A DNA stretch of 64,000 nucleotides from Paenibacillus sp. BK033 (GCF_004345425.1 NZ_SLVP01000009.1:1-64000), one strand, 5' to 3'; positions 40,079 through 48,579 are shown, counted from the first letter of the stretch. Program-made: numbers and translations. The notes: generated by a model from the sequence alone, not told the origin.

Positions 40079-41198
40079 ACCGTGGAAAAGCCTTCGTTTC
40101 AAAATGCTGTATCTATTCGGACTTAGCGCGTTTGGGGCATTCATGTCGTCAGGCCTTTTGTATCTGGTCGCGGTCGCCGCGTACAGCGCCGATATGATTT
40201 ATCTCTCTCCTTTGCTGAGGGAGGTGCTGGATAAATTTGGACTATTAACAACGTTTATCTCGGTTACCGTTATCTTTTTTTTCATCTATTTCTTCGCTTT
40301 AAGCCGTTCGACTATTCGCTATCTGGTGCGGATTTCGCAAGGAATCGAGCGGATTGCCGGCGGGGATTTCGAATCCCGATTGCCGGTGCGAGGCGGAGAC
40401 GAGCTGGGGGCGTTGGCGGAAAATATCAATAAAATGACGGCTCAGCTTAAGCTCTCCATCGAGGAGGAACGACGCACGGAACGGACGAAAGCCGAGCTTG
40501 TGACGAACGTGTCCCATGATTTGCGCACGCCTTTAACGTCTATTGTCGGGTACTTGGGTCTGATCGAAGAAGACCGTTACCGGGATGAGGTGGAGCTGAG
40601 GCATTACGTTCAAATCGCTTACGAGAAATCGATTCGTCTGAAAACGATGATCGATGATCTATTCGAATATACGAGGACCAGCGGCGGAATAGGGCTAAGG
40701 CTGTCGCCGATCAATCTCGTAGAGATGATTGGCCAATTGTCGGCACAATTCCGCTTGCAATTCGAGCAGGCAGAGATGAAATGCAGATTGACCCTTCCGG
40801 ATCATCCGATCCTTATCGATGCCGACGGAGACAAGCTTGTCCGTGTGTTCGAGAATCTGATCGTTAACGCCATTCAATACGGAAAAGAGGGCAGGCAGAT
40901 CGATATCGCGGTCCGGAGCGAGAGGTGGCTTGCCGTCGTCGAGATCGCGAATTACGGCGAGCCTTTGCCGGCTTCGGTTATTCCGCTATTGTTCGAACGG
41001 TTCTATCGCGGCGAGCAGTCCCGCTCCCGGAATACGGGCGGTTCAGGTCTAGGCCTTGCGATTGCGAAGAATATTGTCGAGCTGCATCATGGCCTGATTT
41101 CCGCGGCGAGCGCCGAAGGGAAAACTTCGTTTAAGGTCGAATTGCCGCTTGGCGGCAAAGATCTCCTTGACATCCACCGGGGGGCAGGTAAACATTAG
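40068..41198 (+). CDS. VanS-like sensor histidine kinase
   Basis: A 376-aa kinase: two transmembrane helices (about 13-42 and 60-80) with a short outer loop between them, a HAMP linker (SRSTIRYLVRISQGIERIAGGDFESRLP), phospho-acceptor His150 in VSHDLRTPLTSIVGY, and an ATPase domain (NLIVNAIQYG, NTGGSGLGLAIAKNI). The outer loop is very short, as in VanS of the VanG type. No ATG is present; TTG 40068 is my choice, with TTG 40056 also open. It overlaps the regulator gene by 11 bases. Proposed role: sensing glycopeptide or wall damage. Confidence 0.87.
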   Translation: MIRKPWKSLRFKMLYLFGLSAFGAFMSSGLLYLVAVAAYSADMIYLSPLLREVLDKFGLLTTFISVTVIFFFIYFFALSRSTIRYLVRISQGIERIAGGDFESRLPVRGGDELGALAENINKMTAQLKLSIEEERRTERTKAELVTNVSHDLRTPLTSIVGYLGLIEEDRYRDEVELRHYVQIAYEKSIRLKTMIDDLFEYTRTSGGIGLRLSPINLVEMIGQLSAQFRLQFEQAEMKCRLTLPDHPILIDADGDKLVRVFENLIVNAIQYGKEGRQIDIAVRSERWLAVVEIANYGEPLPASVIPLLFERFYRGEQSRSRNTGGSGLGLAIAKNIVELHHGLISAASAEGKTSFKVELPLGGKDLLDIHRGAGKH

Positions 41199-41238
41199 GG
41201 GGAAGGCATAAAACTACGACGTAAGGTGGGAATGTAGA

Positions 41239-42210
41239 GTGACTCTTCGGATTGGTATTGCGGGAACAGGCTGGTTTGGACGGATGCATGCGGAAAAGCT
41301 TGCTGCGATGGATGGGGTAAGCGTCAGCGCGTTTTGCGGGACAAGCCTCGACAAGGCGGAAACGGCAGCAAGGCCTTATAGCGATGCTCGCGGTTACGAC
41401 ACGATTGAAGCGATGCTTGAGGACCGCAAGCTGGACGCGGTTTATATTTGCACGCCGCCATTTGCTCATGGCGAGATTGAATTAGCGCTTGTGGAGCGGG
41501 GGATTCCTTTCCTCGTCGAAAAGCCGATTGGCGTAGACGAGGAGACACCTTCCCGGATCCGTCAGGCGATTGCGGATAAAGGACTTATTACGTCGGTTGG
41601 TTATCATTTCCGTTATATGGACAGCACAAACCATGCGAAAGAGCTCCTTGCGGACCGCACGCCGCTGATGGCCCTGGGCCAATGGATGGGCTCGATGCCG
41701 GGCGTATACTGGTGGCGCAAGATGGAGACCTCCGGCGGACAGTTTGTGGAGCAGACGACGCATATCGTGGATTTGACCCGTTATTTGCTTGGCGATGTGA
41801 ATGAAGTCTATGCGGCGTATGGCAGCAGACATATGGCTCAGGTGGAAGAGGGCGTTACGGTGCCGGATGTCGGTACGGTAACGATCAAGCTGGCGAGCGG
41901 GGCCGTTGCCACGATCAGCAATACTTGCGCGATTCCGGCCGGGGGCCATGCCGGACTTCAAATCTACACGAACACGGGCGTGCTGCAGGTTACGGGCGAA
42001 GCCCTGGTGGATATCGAAGCCGATAAGAAAACCGAGTACAAATCCTCGAACAATCCGTACGTACGGGAGAACGAAGCTTTCCTTCACGCAGTAAGAACAG
42101 GCGACAGCAGCCAGATTCTGTCCACTTACGAGGATGCTTGGGAGACGCACCGCGTAACCATGGCAGCCAATGAATCGGCAAGAACGGGCCTGCCCGTTAA
42201 GCTGAGATAG
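41239..42210 (+). CDS. Gfo/Idh/MocA-family oxidoreductase
   Basis: A 323-aa NAD(P)-dependent dehydrogenase: N-terminal Rossmann domain (IGIAGTGWFGRMHAEKL), the family EKPIGVD motif (Lys) near residue 95, and a C-terminal alpha/beta substrate domain with QTTHIVDLTRYLLGDV (catalytic-type His). The start is GTG 41239 after AGGTGGGAATGTAGA. These enzymes oxidise or reduce sugars, inositols and derivatives; the substrate is unknown. It follows the vanS-like gene by 40 bases but shows no functional link to that cluster. Confidence 0.88.
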   Translation: MTLRIGIAGTGWFGRMHAEKLAAMDGVSVSAFCGTSLDKAETAARPYSDARGYDTIEAMLEDRKLDAVYICTPPFAHGEIELALVERGIPFLVEKPIGVDEETPSRIRQAIADKGLITSVGYHFRYMDSTNHAKELLADRTPLMALGQWMGSMPGVYWWRKMETSGGQFVEQTTHIVDLTRYLLGDVNEVYAAYGSRHMAQVEEGVTVPDVGTVTIKLASGAVATISNTCAIPAGGHAGLQIYTNTGVLQVTGEALVDIEADKKTEYKSSNNPYVRENEAFLHAVRTGDSSQILSTYEDAWETHRVTMAANESARTGLPVKLR

Positions 42211-42240
42211 CTGTTTGACGGCGCGTAATAAAGTTAACAT

Positions 42241-42282
42241 AAAGGTGCTTATCGTTATTTGACGATAGGTACCTTTTTTTGC
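42241..42282 (+). terminator. Terminator of the oxidoreductase gene
   Basis: AAGGTGCTTATCGT and ACGATAGGTACCTT form a long stem, then TTTTTTT. The minus-strand sequence shares the 15-mer AAGGTACCTATCGTC with the terminator at 44168-44205. Confidence 0.8.
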
Positions 42283-42290
42283 GTTACAGG

Positions 42291-42419
42291 TTTGCGGGGT
42301 TAAAGGTTAATGCCGGAAACCTGCCTGCTGAGGCTCTTAAGGATGCCGAGCTTTTGCTCGAAAGAAGTCCAAATATGATCACACCGGAAACGCGGGCGAA
42401 AAATTTAGCTTTTAAATAA
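42291..42419 (+). pseudogene. Short coding remnant of unknown family
   Basis: Without a credible start codon or SD, one frame reads FAGLKVNAGNLPAEALKDAE and continues through LLLERSPNMITPETRAKN to a stop at 42417-42419. Its codon use looks like that of real genes here and the sequence is not low in complexity, so it may be the tail of a deleted gene. I do not recognise the family. It could also be chance. Confidence 0.3.
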
Positions 42420-42429
42420 CAGCTTCACG

Positions 42430-42465
42430 CAAGGGCCTCCCGATAATTATCGGCGGGCTCTTTAT
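42430..42465 (+). terminator. Hairpin terminator before lrgA
   Basis: AGGGCCTCCCGATAATTATCGG continues with a near-complementary right arm (CGGGCTCT) and TTTATCG. The core CCGATAATTATCGG is a perfect palindrome. Confidence 0.65.
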
Positions 42466-42524
42466 CGTTATTCACCTTGCTGGTAAGCTAGTAACTAGCA
42501 CTTATACGATAAAGGAGACCAACA

Positions 42525-42878
42525 ATGAGAGGACTTGCCATCTTGCTGGGATACACCCTATTGGGCAACGCGATACACTCCCTGCTGTCCGTGCCGATCT
42601 CGGGGAACGTTATCGGAATGGTATTGCTCGTCATCAGCCTGTTTGCAGGCTGGGTGAAGCTGGCGTGGATCGAGGAGACCGCGCAATTTTTTCTGAAGCA
42701 TATGATGATCTTTTTTGCGCCCGTTATCGTGGGCACGATGATGTTTTTTGGCTTAATAGGAGATCAGTGGCTAGTCATAGCGGTTGCGCTCTCCGCCGGC
42801 ACAATAATCGTCATTCTAGTTACAGCCTGCGTAACGGCATGGCAAACCGGAAAGGCCAAGGAACGTACCTATGAATGA
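42525..42878 (+). CDS. CidA/LrgA-family holin-like membrane protein
   Basis: A 117-aa protein with four hydrophobic helices. The pattern GNAIHSLLSVPISGNVIGMVLL in the first half is the LrgA/CidA signature, and residues about 62-85 hold HMMIFFAPVIVGTMMFFG. ATG 42525 follows AAAGGAGACCAACA. It overlaps the LrgB-type gene by 8 bases. Such pairs affect murein hydrolase activity, programmed lysis and, in Bacillus, pyruvate transport (PftAB/YsbAB). Confidence 0.9.
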   Translation: MRGLAILLGYTLLGNAIHSLLSVPISGNVIGMVLLVISLFAGWVKLAWIEETAQFFLKHMMIFFAPVIVGTMMFFGLIGDQWLVIAVALSAGTIIVILVTACVTAWQTGKAKERTYE

Positions 42879-43557
42879 AGCCTGGTTTCAACAGCCGTTG
42901 TTCGGCTTTACAATCACCGTATTATTTTATGTCGGAGCCCAGCTCCTTAATAGCCGTTATAAATGGTTAAACCCTCTGTTCGTAACATCGGGAGGCATTA
43001 TCCTGCTGCTGCTGCTTTGCGATATTCCTTATGAGGCTTACCAAGCGGGTGGAGACATCATTACCTTTTTCCTTGGACCGGCTACGGTAGCTTTAGCGGT
43101 TCCCTTTTACAAAAACTTTCAAAAGCTGAGAGATCAGCTTATGCCCATTGTTATTGGCGTCAGCGCCGGATTGGTATGCGGGCTGCTTGCGGTATGGGGA
43201 ATCGTTCATTTTCTCCATGGTTCGAAAGAGGTCATGCTCACCATGCTGCCTAAATCGGTAACAACGCCTATTGCGATAGAAGTTGCCGATTTGCTGGGCG
43301 GAACGCCCGAGCTGGCTGGCGTGTTTGCCGTACTGACGGGTCTCCTCGGCAGCATGGTTGGACCTGGCATCCTCAAAATGTTAAGATTCCGCAGCGATTT
43401 GGCCATTGGAGCAGCCATGGGGACGGCGGCACACGGCATCGGCACAGCGCGCATTATGCGAGACTCCGAGATCCAAGGCGGCATCAGCGCCTTTGCCATG
43501 GGGCTATCGAGCATCTTGACGCCGCTGTTTTGCATACCGCTGATTTGGTGGCTGTAA
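42871..43557 (+). CDS. CidB/LrgB-family membrane protein
   Basis: A 228-aa protein with six or more helices and the family blocks LGPATVALAVPFYKNF, PKSVTTPIAIEVADLLGG and AAHGIGTARIM near the C-terminus, all intact. Partner of the LrgA-type protein through an 8-base overlap. No LytST two-component pair is adjacent. Confidence 0.92.
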   Translation: MNEAWFQQPLFGFTITVLFYVGAQLLNSRYKWLNPLFVTSGGIILLLLLCDIPYEAYQAGGDIITFFLGPATVALAVPFYKNFQKLRDQLMPIVIGVSAGLVCGLLAVWGIVHFLHGSKEVMLTMLPKSVTTPIAIEVADLLGGTPELAGVFAVLTGLLGSMVGPGILKMLRFRSDLAIGAAMGTAAHGIGTARIMRDSEIQGGISAFAMGLSSILTPLFCIPLIWWL

Positions 43558-43591
43558 TGGGAAATTATTTTATATCTGGGGGGGCTAATCT

Positions 43592-44140
43592 ATGTTCAAA
43601 GCAATAATAAATAAGGAAACCTATCTTTCTCTTTTAGAGACAAGGCATGCAAATGAACTTTATCAATTAATTGATGGCAGTCGAGAAAGTATTCGGGAAT
43701 GGCTGGAGTTCCCGGACCTAACCCATCAGGTTGAGGATACGGATGCCTTTATTCGTCGATCATTAAAAAGATTCTCAGAAAACGACGGTTATTGGGCCGG
43801 GATCTGGTATCGTAATAAGCTTGCAGGCTCAATAGGTTTTTTATATATAGATTGGAAAAATAAAAAAACGGAAATTGGCTATTGGCTAGGAAAAGAGTAT
43901 GAAGGGCTAGGATTAGCAACAAACTCATGTAAATTAATGATCAATTATGCTTTTGAAGAACTGGGACTCCATAAAGTACAAATCGGAGTTGCAGCAGACA
44001 ACTTAAAAAGCAGAGCCATCCCAGAACGATTGAAGTTCTCTAATGAGGGGGTAATTCGTCATTACGAATTGCTGCATGGCATGCATTTGGACAGGGTGGT
44101 ATATGGGCTGCTAAGAGAAGAATGGGAAACTATAATTTGA
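43592..44140 (+). CDS. GNAT acetyltransferase, RimJ/RimL type
   Basis: A 182-aa N-acetyltransferase: LLETRHANELYQLIDGSRE at the start, the acetyl-CoA-binding block YWLGKEYEGLGLATNSCKLMINYAF (motif A) and the HKVQIGVAADNLKSRAIPERLKF block. Substrates in this group are ribosomal-protein N-termini or small amines. The gene looks more A+T-rich than its neighbours, which could mean recent transfer. ATG 43592 follows a GGGGGGG-type SD. It lies between two related terminators. Confidence 0.88.
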   Translation: MFKAIINKETYLSLLETRHANELYQLIDGSRESIREWLEFPDLTHQVEDTDAFIRRSLKRFSENDGYWAGIWYRNKLAGSIGFLYIDWKNKKTEIGYWLGKEYEGLGLATNSCKLMINYAFEELGLHKVQIGVAADNLKSRAIPERLKFSNEGVIRHYELLHGMHLDRVVYGLLREEWETII

Positions 44141-44167
44141 GTTATTGACTTTAACATAAAATAGACA

Positions 44168-44205
44168 AGGTACCTATCGTCCGTCGACGAGAGGTGCCTT
44201 TTTTC
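44168..44205 (+). terminator. Terminator of the GNAT gene
   Basis: AAGGTACCT and AGGTGCCTT arms with inner TCGT/ACGA pairing, then TTTTTT. Confidence 0.75.
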
Positions 44206-44274
44206 GTTACCGCGTGCCTACGACTTTGGGAATAAAAACCAATAAAAGTGGAATTTTTCCCAATAATGGATTCC

Positions 44275-44320
44275 TTACGCCTGTCAGAAATTGGTCCTAT
44301 AATTATGAATGCGGTTACAA
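44275..44320 (+). promoter_or_regulatory. Promoter with cre site for a CUT1 sugar importer
   Basis: TATAAT at 44298-44303 has only a weak -35 (TTACGC, 17 bases upstream). ATGAATGCGGTTACAA (44305-44320), just after the -10, matches the cre consensus with one mismatch, which would place CcpA over the start site for glucose repression. Confidence 0.5.
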
Positions 44321-44364
44321 AATAACGCACAAAAAAACAAGGATCATTAAAAGGGAGGCAAAGC

Positions 44365-45783
44365 ATGAAACGAATGAAACGCGCTTTAATGGGGATCTCC
44401 ACATTGCTTGTGATGACAACAGCTCTCGCAGCGTGCGGCGGAAACTCAAACTCGAATTCGAATTCGAACGCAAACTCATCTAGCCCAAGCCCGACAGCAT
44501 CTGAGACAGCATCAGCGGAACCGGCAAAAAGTGACGGCAAGAAAGTCACGATCAACCTCTGGAGCTTCACGGATGAGATTCCGAACATGACGAAAAAGTA
44601 TCTCGAAACTCACCCAGACGCAAACGTAGAGTTCAAAACAACCGTAATCGCAACAACCGACGGCGCTTATCAGCCTGCGCTCGACCAAGCACTGGCAGGC
44701 GGCGGCAGCGATGCTCCGGACATCTACGCAGCCGAAGCCGCGTTTGTTCTCAAGTATACACAAGGTGACGCATCCACTTATGCCGCTAACTATGCGGACC
44801 TGGGGTTGACCGACCAAATGGTTAAAGACGCGGGTATCGCCCAATACTCCGTTGATATCGGCTCGAAGGACGGCCAGCTGAAAGGTCTTGCTTACCAAGC
44901 AACCGGCGGCGGCTTTATCTATCGCCGTTCGATTGCCAAGGACGTATTCGGAACGGATGACCCTGCAGCCATCAAAACGCAAGTTGGCCCAGGCTGGGAT
45001 AAATACTTCGCGGCAGCCGAGAAGCTGAAAGCGAAAGGTTACGCGATTGTATCCGGCGACGGCGACATCTGGCATCCAATCGAGAACAGCTCCGACCAAG
45101 GCTGGGTTGTGGACGGCAAGCTGCATATCGACCCTAAACGCGAGCAATTCCTTGATTTCTCCAAAAAGCTGACAGACAACGGCTACAGCAACGGAACGCA
45201 GGACTGGCAGGAAGCCTGGTACGCGGATATGTCCGGCGCAGGCGCAAAACCGGTATTTGGTTTCTTTGGTCCGGCATGGCTTATTAACTACGTTATGAAA
45301 GATCAAGTCAAAGATACAAACGGCGACTGGGCAGTTACAGAACCGCCAACTGGCTTCTTCTGGGGCGGCACATGGCTGCTTGCCAACAAAGACGTAACGA
45401 AGGACGATGCGAAGAAGAAAGCGGTAGCGGACTTCATCAATTGGGTTACGCTCGATACTTCCGAGACAGGTCTCCAATACTACTGGGCGAACGGCACGAT
45501 GAAGGAAGGCGAGCAAGGCACGAAGGACAGCGTAGCTTCTTCCGTCGTGATGTCGAAGTCGAACGGCGAAGTGGCGTTGCTCGGCGGACAAAACATGTTT
45601 GACGCATTTGTTCCGGCTAACGCCAACGCAACGGGCAAAAACCTCACGCAATACGACGAATCGATCAACCTGATCTGGCGCGACCAAGTCCGTGCTTACG
45701 CTTCCGGCAGCAAGAGCCGCGAGGCTGCACTGAAAGACTTCAAGCAAACGGTTAAAGACCAACTCGGTCTCGAAAGCGAATAA
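44365..45783 (+). CDS. CUT1 sugar ABC transporter binding lipoprotein
   Basis: A 472-aa secreted lipoprotein with lipobox ALAAC (Cys24), followed by a low-complexity linker of Asn/Ser then Ser/Pro/Thr/Glu (residues about 25-55, NSNSNSNSNANSSS at DNA level a short GAATTC-type repeat), then a type-1 solute-binding domain (KKVTINLWSFTDEIPNMTKKY). ATG 44365 follows GGGAGGCAAAGC. First gene of an importer with two permeases and no ATPase gene. The sugar is unknown; no hydrolase is adjacent. Confidence 0.92.
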   Translation: MKRMKRALMGISTLLVMTTALAACGGNSNSNSNSNANSSSPSPTASETASAEPAKSDGKKVTINLWSFTDEIPNMTKKYLETHPDANVEFKTTVIATTDGAYQPALDQALAGGGSDAPDIYAAEAAFVLKYTQGDASTYAANYADLGLTDQMVKDAGIAQYSVDIGSKDGQLKGLAYQATGGGFIYRRSIAKDVFGTDDPAAIKTQVGPGWDKYFAAAEKLKAKGYAIVSGDGDIWHPIENSSDQGWVVDGKLHIDPKREQFLDFSKKLTDNGYSNGTQDWQEAWYADMSGAGAKPVFGFFGPAWLINYVMKDQVKDTNGDWAVTEPPTGFFWGGTWLLANKDVTKDDAKKKAVADFINWVTLDTSETGLQYYWANGTMKEGEQGTKDSVASSVVMSKSNGEVALLGGQNMFDAFVPANANATGKNLTQYDESINLIWRDQVRAYASGSKSREAALKDFKQTVKDQLGLESE

Positions 45784-45791
45784 TAGGCGCC

Positions 45792-45822
45792 AAGGGGCGG
45801 GAGCATGATCCCGCCCCTTTAT
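45792..45822 (+). terminator. Strong hairpin between binding-protein and permease genes
   Basis: AAGGGGCGGGA and TCCCGCCCCTT pair almost perfectly with loop GCATGA; TTATAT follows. Hairpins here usually let the binding protein be made in excess over the permeases. Confidence 0.75.
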
Positions 45823-45843
45823 ATCAATTGATGGGGTGAGAGC

Positions 45844-46818
45844 ATGCGCCGCAAGGGAGTCAACTACTCGAAATACGGCTATATTTTCAGTATTCCTTTT
45901 ATACTAGCGTTTCTTATTTTTTCTTTGTATCCAACACTGTACACGGCCTTTATCGGCTTCACGGATATGAAGGGGGTTATTCCGAAGCAGGTTCATATTC
46001 TGGATAATCCGTTTGGAAATTTCAAAGACCTGATTCTTAACAACGTTTCGTTTAAACAATCTCTTGTGAACACCTTTGTACTCTGGATTGCCAATTTCAT
46101 TCCGCAGATTGGGCTTGCGCTTTTGCTTACGGCTTGGTTTACCAACAAACGCCTTAATATTAAAGGGCAAGGCGCGTTTAAAGTTCTTCTCTACATGCCG
46201 AATATTATCACGGCGAGTACGATCGCCGTGCTTTTCAGCACCTTGTTCGCTTATCCGATGGGGCCGGTGAACAGCTTGTTCCACGCGCTGGGGTGGAGCG
46301 ATGCTCCCATTCAATTTCTTCAGGATAAGAACACGGCAAGGGGCATTGTTTCGTTCATCCAGTTCTGGATGTGGTACGGCAATACGATGATTATCCTGAT
46401 CGCAGGCGTAATGGGGATTAACCCGGCACTCTTTGAGGCGGCGGCCATTGACGGAGCAACGGGCACTCAAACCTTTTTCCGCGTGACTCTGCCAAGTCTT
46501 CGAACAATCCTGCTGTACTCGCTTGTTACCTCCATGATCGGCGGGCTGCAGATGTTTGATATTCCGCAGCTGTTCATCACACCTGCTGGCGGTCCGGATA
46601 ATGCCACGCTGACGACATCGGTATTCATCTACGGGCAAGCGTTCAAGGGAGCTTATATGTATAACAAGGCCGCGGCGGCCAGCATGATTATGTTCCTCAT
46701 AGCGGCCGTATTGTCCGCGCTCCTGTTCTATCTGATGCGCGACCGCGGCGAGGCGAAGCTTAGAAAGCAGCTAAAGCTGCAAGAGAAAGCTGCAAAAGCA
46801 GCGGCAAAGGGGGTGTGA
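45844..46818 (+). CDS. CUT1 sugar ABC transporter permease (MalF type)
   Basis: A 324-aa protein with six core helices starting YSKYGYIFSIPFILAFLIFSLYP. The EAA loop is EAAAIDGATGTQTFFRVTLPSL. A charged Lys/Ala-rich tail ends it. ATG 45844 follows GGGGTGAGAGC. It pairs with the next gene, which starts 3 bases after its stop. Confidence 0.93.
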   Translation: MRRKGVNYSKYGYIFSIPFILAFLIFSLYPTLYTAFIGFTDMKGVIPKQVHILDNPFGNFKDLILNNVSFKQSLVNTFVLWIANFIPQIGLALLLTAWFTNKRLNIKGQGAFKVLLYMPNIITASTIAVLFSTLFAYPMGPVNSLFHALGWSDAPIQFLQDKNTARGIVSFIQFWMWYGNTMIILIAGVMGINPALFEAAAIDGATGTQTFFRVTLPSLRTILLYSLVTSMIGGLQMFDIPQLFITPAGGPDNATLTTSVFIYGQAFKGAYMYNKAAAASMIMFLIAAVLSALLFYLMRDRGEAKLRKQLKLQEKAAKAAAKGV

Positions 46819-46821
46819 GGG

Positions 46822-47676
46822 ATGGCGAAAATAGAGAGAACAGCAACGGTCTCCCGGGGCATCAACAAGACCATTATCTACATTGTCTGCATTGGCCTTG
46901 CGCTGCTTAGCATCCTTCCATTCTGGGTGATGTTCGTGAATGCAACGCGTTCTACGGCGGAGATTCAAAGCGGACTGTCATTGATTCCTTCCACGCATCT
47001 CAAGACTAACTGGGATGTGCTGACCAGCAAAAGCTTTGATCCGTTAAAAGGGTTCTTGAACTCGTTCATTATTTCGGCTACATCAACCGTCTGCGCCGTT
47101 TATTTCTCTTCTCTAACGGCCTACGGGCTTGTTGTGTACAATTGGAAATGGCGTCAAACTTTCTTCACGTTTATCCTGTGCGTGATGATGATTCCGGCGC
47201 AGGCCAGCGCGATTGGCTTCTATCAATTTATGTACCAGCTGCATTGGACGAACAGCTTCCTGCCGCTCATTTTGCCTGCGATCGCGGCTCCGGCCATCGT
47301 ATTCTTCATGCGCCAATACCTGCTGGCAACCCTCTCTTTGGAGATTGTTGAAGCATCGCGCATTGACGGTTCGGGCGAGTTCGCAACCTTTAACAAGATT
47401 ATCATTCCGATTATGATGCCGGCGGTTGCGACGCAAGCCATCTTCGCTTTTGTGGCAAGCTGGAACAACCTGTTTATGCCTCTCATCCTGCTCACGGACA
47501 AATCGAAGTATACGCTGCCGGTTATGGTCAGCCTGCTCCGGGGCGATATCTATAAAACGGAGTTTGGCTCAATCTATATGGGCCTGGCGTTAACGGCCTT
47601 GCCGCTATTCGTTATTTACTTCCTGTTATCCCGGTATATTATCGCGGGCGTAGCGCTTGGCGGGGTTAAGGAGTAG
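46822..47676 (+). CDS. CUT1 sugar ABC transporter permease (MalG type)
   Basis: A 284-aa permease with six helices and the EAA loop EASRIDGSGEFATFNKIIIPIM. It starts at ATG 46822 with AAGGGGGTGTGAGG reaching back into the previous gene. Last gene of the importer operon. Confidence 0.93.
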   Translation: MAKIERTATVSRGINKTIIYIVCIGLALLSILPFWVMFVNATRSTAEIQSGLSLIPSTHLKTNWDVLTSKSFDPLKGFLNSFIISATSTVCAVYFSSLTAYGLVVYNWKWRQTFFTFILCVMMIPAQASAIGFYQFMYQLHWTNSFLPLILPAIAAPAIVFFMRQYLLATLSLEIVEASRIDGSGEFATFNKIIIPIMMPAVATQAIFAFVASWNNLFMPLILLTDKSKYTLPVMVSLLRGDIYKTEFGSIYMGLALTALPLFVIYFLLSRYIIAGVALGGVKE

Positions 47677-47694
47677 CGTGGTTATAAAATCGAA

Positions 47695-47725
47695 AGAGGC
47701 TGCCTCAATGGGCAGTCTTTTTGTT
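47695..47725 (+). terminator. Terminator of the CUT1 importer operon
   Basis: AGGCTGCC and GGCAGTCT (one G-T pair) around TCAAT, followed by TTTTTGTTG. Confidence 0.8.
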
Positions 47726-47912
47726 GTCTTTATTGGGTTGACTGCAACGCCAGACGAAGTAGATCCGCAAATACGGGAAGACTACTACTATGGATCGACT
47801 GGCCTCTGACATTATTCATTCTATACAAACTGTGTTAAAATTGATTTGTCATTTTTCAACCGGTAGACGGATACTGAGCTCGAGTAAAAGAAATCATAAA
47901 GGGTGTGTCGAG

Positions 47913-48488
47913 ATGTCGAAACTCCAAGAGATTATTACTGTTTCCAGAAAAATCATTTATTATAAGGGCTACCAAGCTACATCGATAAGCGATATTTTGG
48001 ACAAGGCTCACATCGGCAAAGGTCAGTTCTATCACTACTTTTCGTCCAAGCGCGACCTTGGTCTTGCCGTCGTCGATGATCTGGTTAAGGAATGGGATAG
48101 GGATGTATTCGAAGATATTTTCGCATCCAACCTTGATCCTATTGAGAAATTAAATAAAATGCTTGATAGGACGTTAACCATCCATACAGACGAAGAAGGG
48201 AAATCGGGTTGTCCCGCAGGGAACCTTGCCATCGAGATGAGCGAACACGACGAGACGTTTCGGGAAAAAGTCCAATATATATTTGACCGATGGATTTCCT
48301 CGATCGAAGGTGCGCTCAACGATCTGAAAGCACAGGGGCATCTAACGTCGGACATTGATGCCAAACAGCATGCACGAGCCATCGTATCCATGATCGAGGG
48401 CGCCATTTTATTAAAGAAAAGTCAGAAAGAAGCCGACTTTCTCACAAACGCCATCGCGATCATTCGCTCGCAATATCGGCTTTCTTGA
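47913..48488 (+). CDS. TetR/AcrR-family regulator
   Basis: A 191-aa repressor with the HTH at about 5-50 (KIIYYKGYQATSISDILDKAHIGKGQFYHYFSSKRDL) and a ligand domain containing GCPAGNLAIEMSEHDE, typical of the subgroup that often controls flavin oxidoreductases and quinone or aldehyde detoxification. ATG 47913 is the best start; the 41 codons upstream in frame look non-coding. A dyad over the start of the next transcription unit is the likely binding site. Confidence 0.87.
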   Translation: MSKLQEIITVSRKIIYYKGYQATSISDILDKAHIGKGQFYHYFSSKRDLGLAVVDDLVKEWDRDVFEDIFASNLDPIEKLNKMLDRTLTIHTDEEGKSGCPAGNLAIEMSEHDETFREKVQYIFDRWISSIEGALNDLKAQGHLTSDIDAKQHARAIVSMIEGAILLKKSQKEADFLTNAIAIIRSQYRLS

Positions 48489-48514
48489 TTCGAGATGACT
48501 TCCGATTTTTTCTA

Positions 48515-48568
48515 TTGCGCAACTAAAACAGTTTTGTTATGATCGGTTTGTACCGAACGGTAGGTACA
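48515..48568 (+). promoter_or_regulatory. Promoter and TetR-type operator before the OYE fragment
   Basis: TTGCGC (48515-48520) and TATGAT (48538-48543) with a 17-base spacer are followed by TGTACCGAACGGTAGGTACA (48549-48568), a near-palindrome over the expected start site. Compare GACCGAACGGTC before the gene at 20094-20816, which shares the CCGAACGGT core. Confidence 0.72.
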
Positions 48569-48579
48569 GATACATCGAT

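Noticed and set aside
44512..45762. 416-codon minus-strand open frame
   Set aside because: Shadow of the CUT1 binding-protein gene, which has a clear lipobox and SD.
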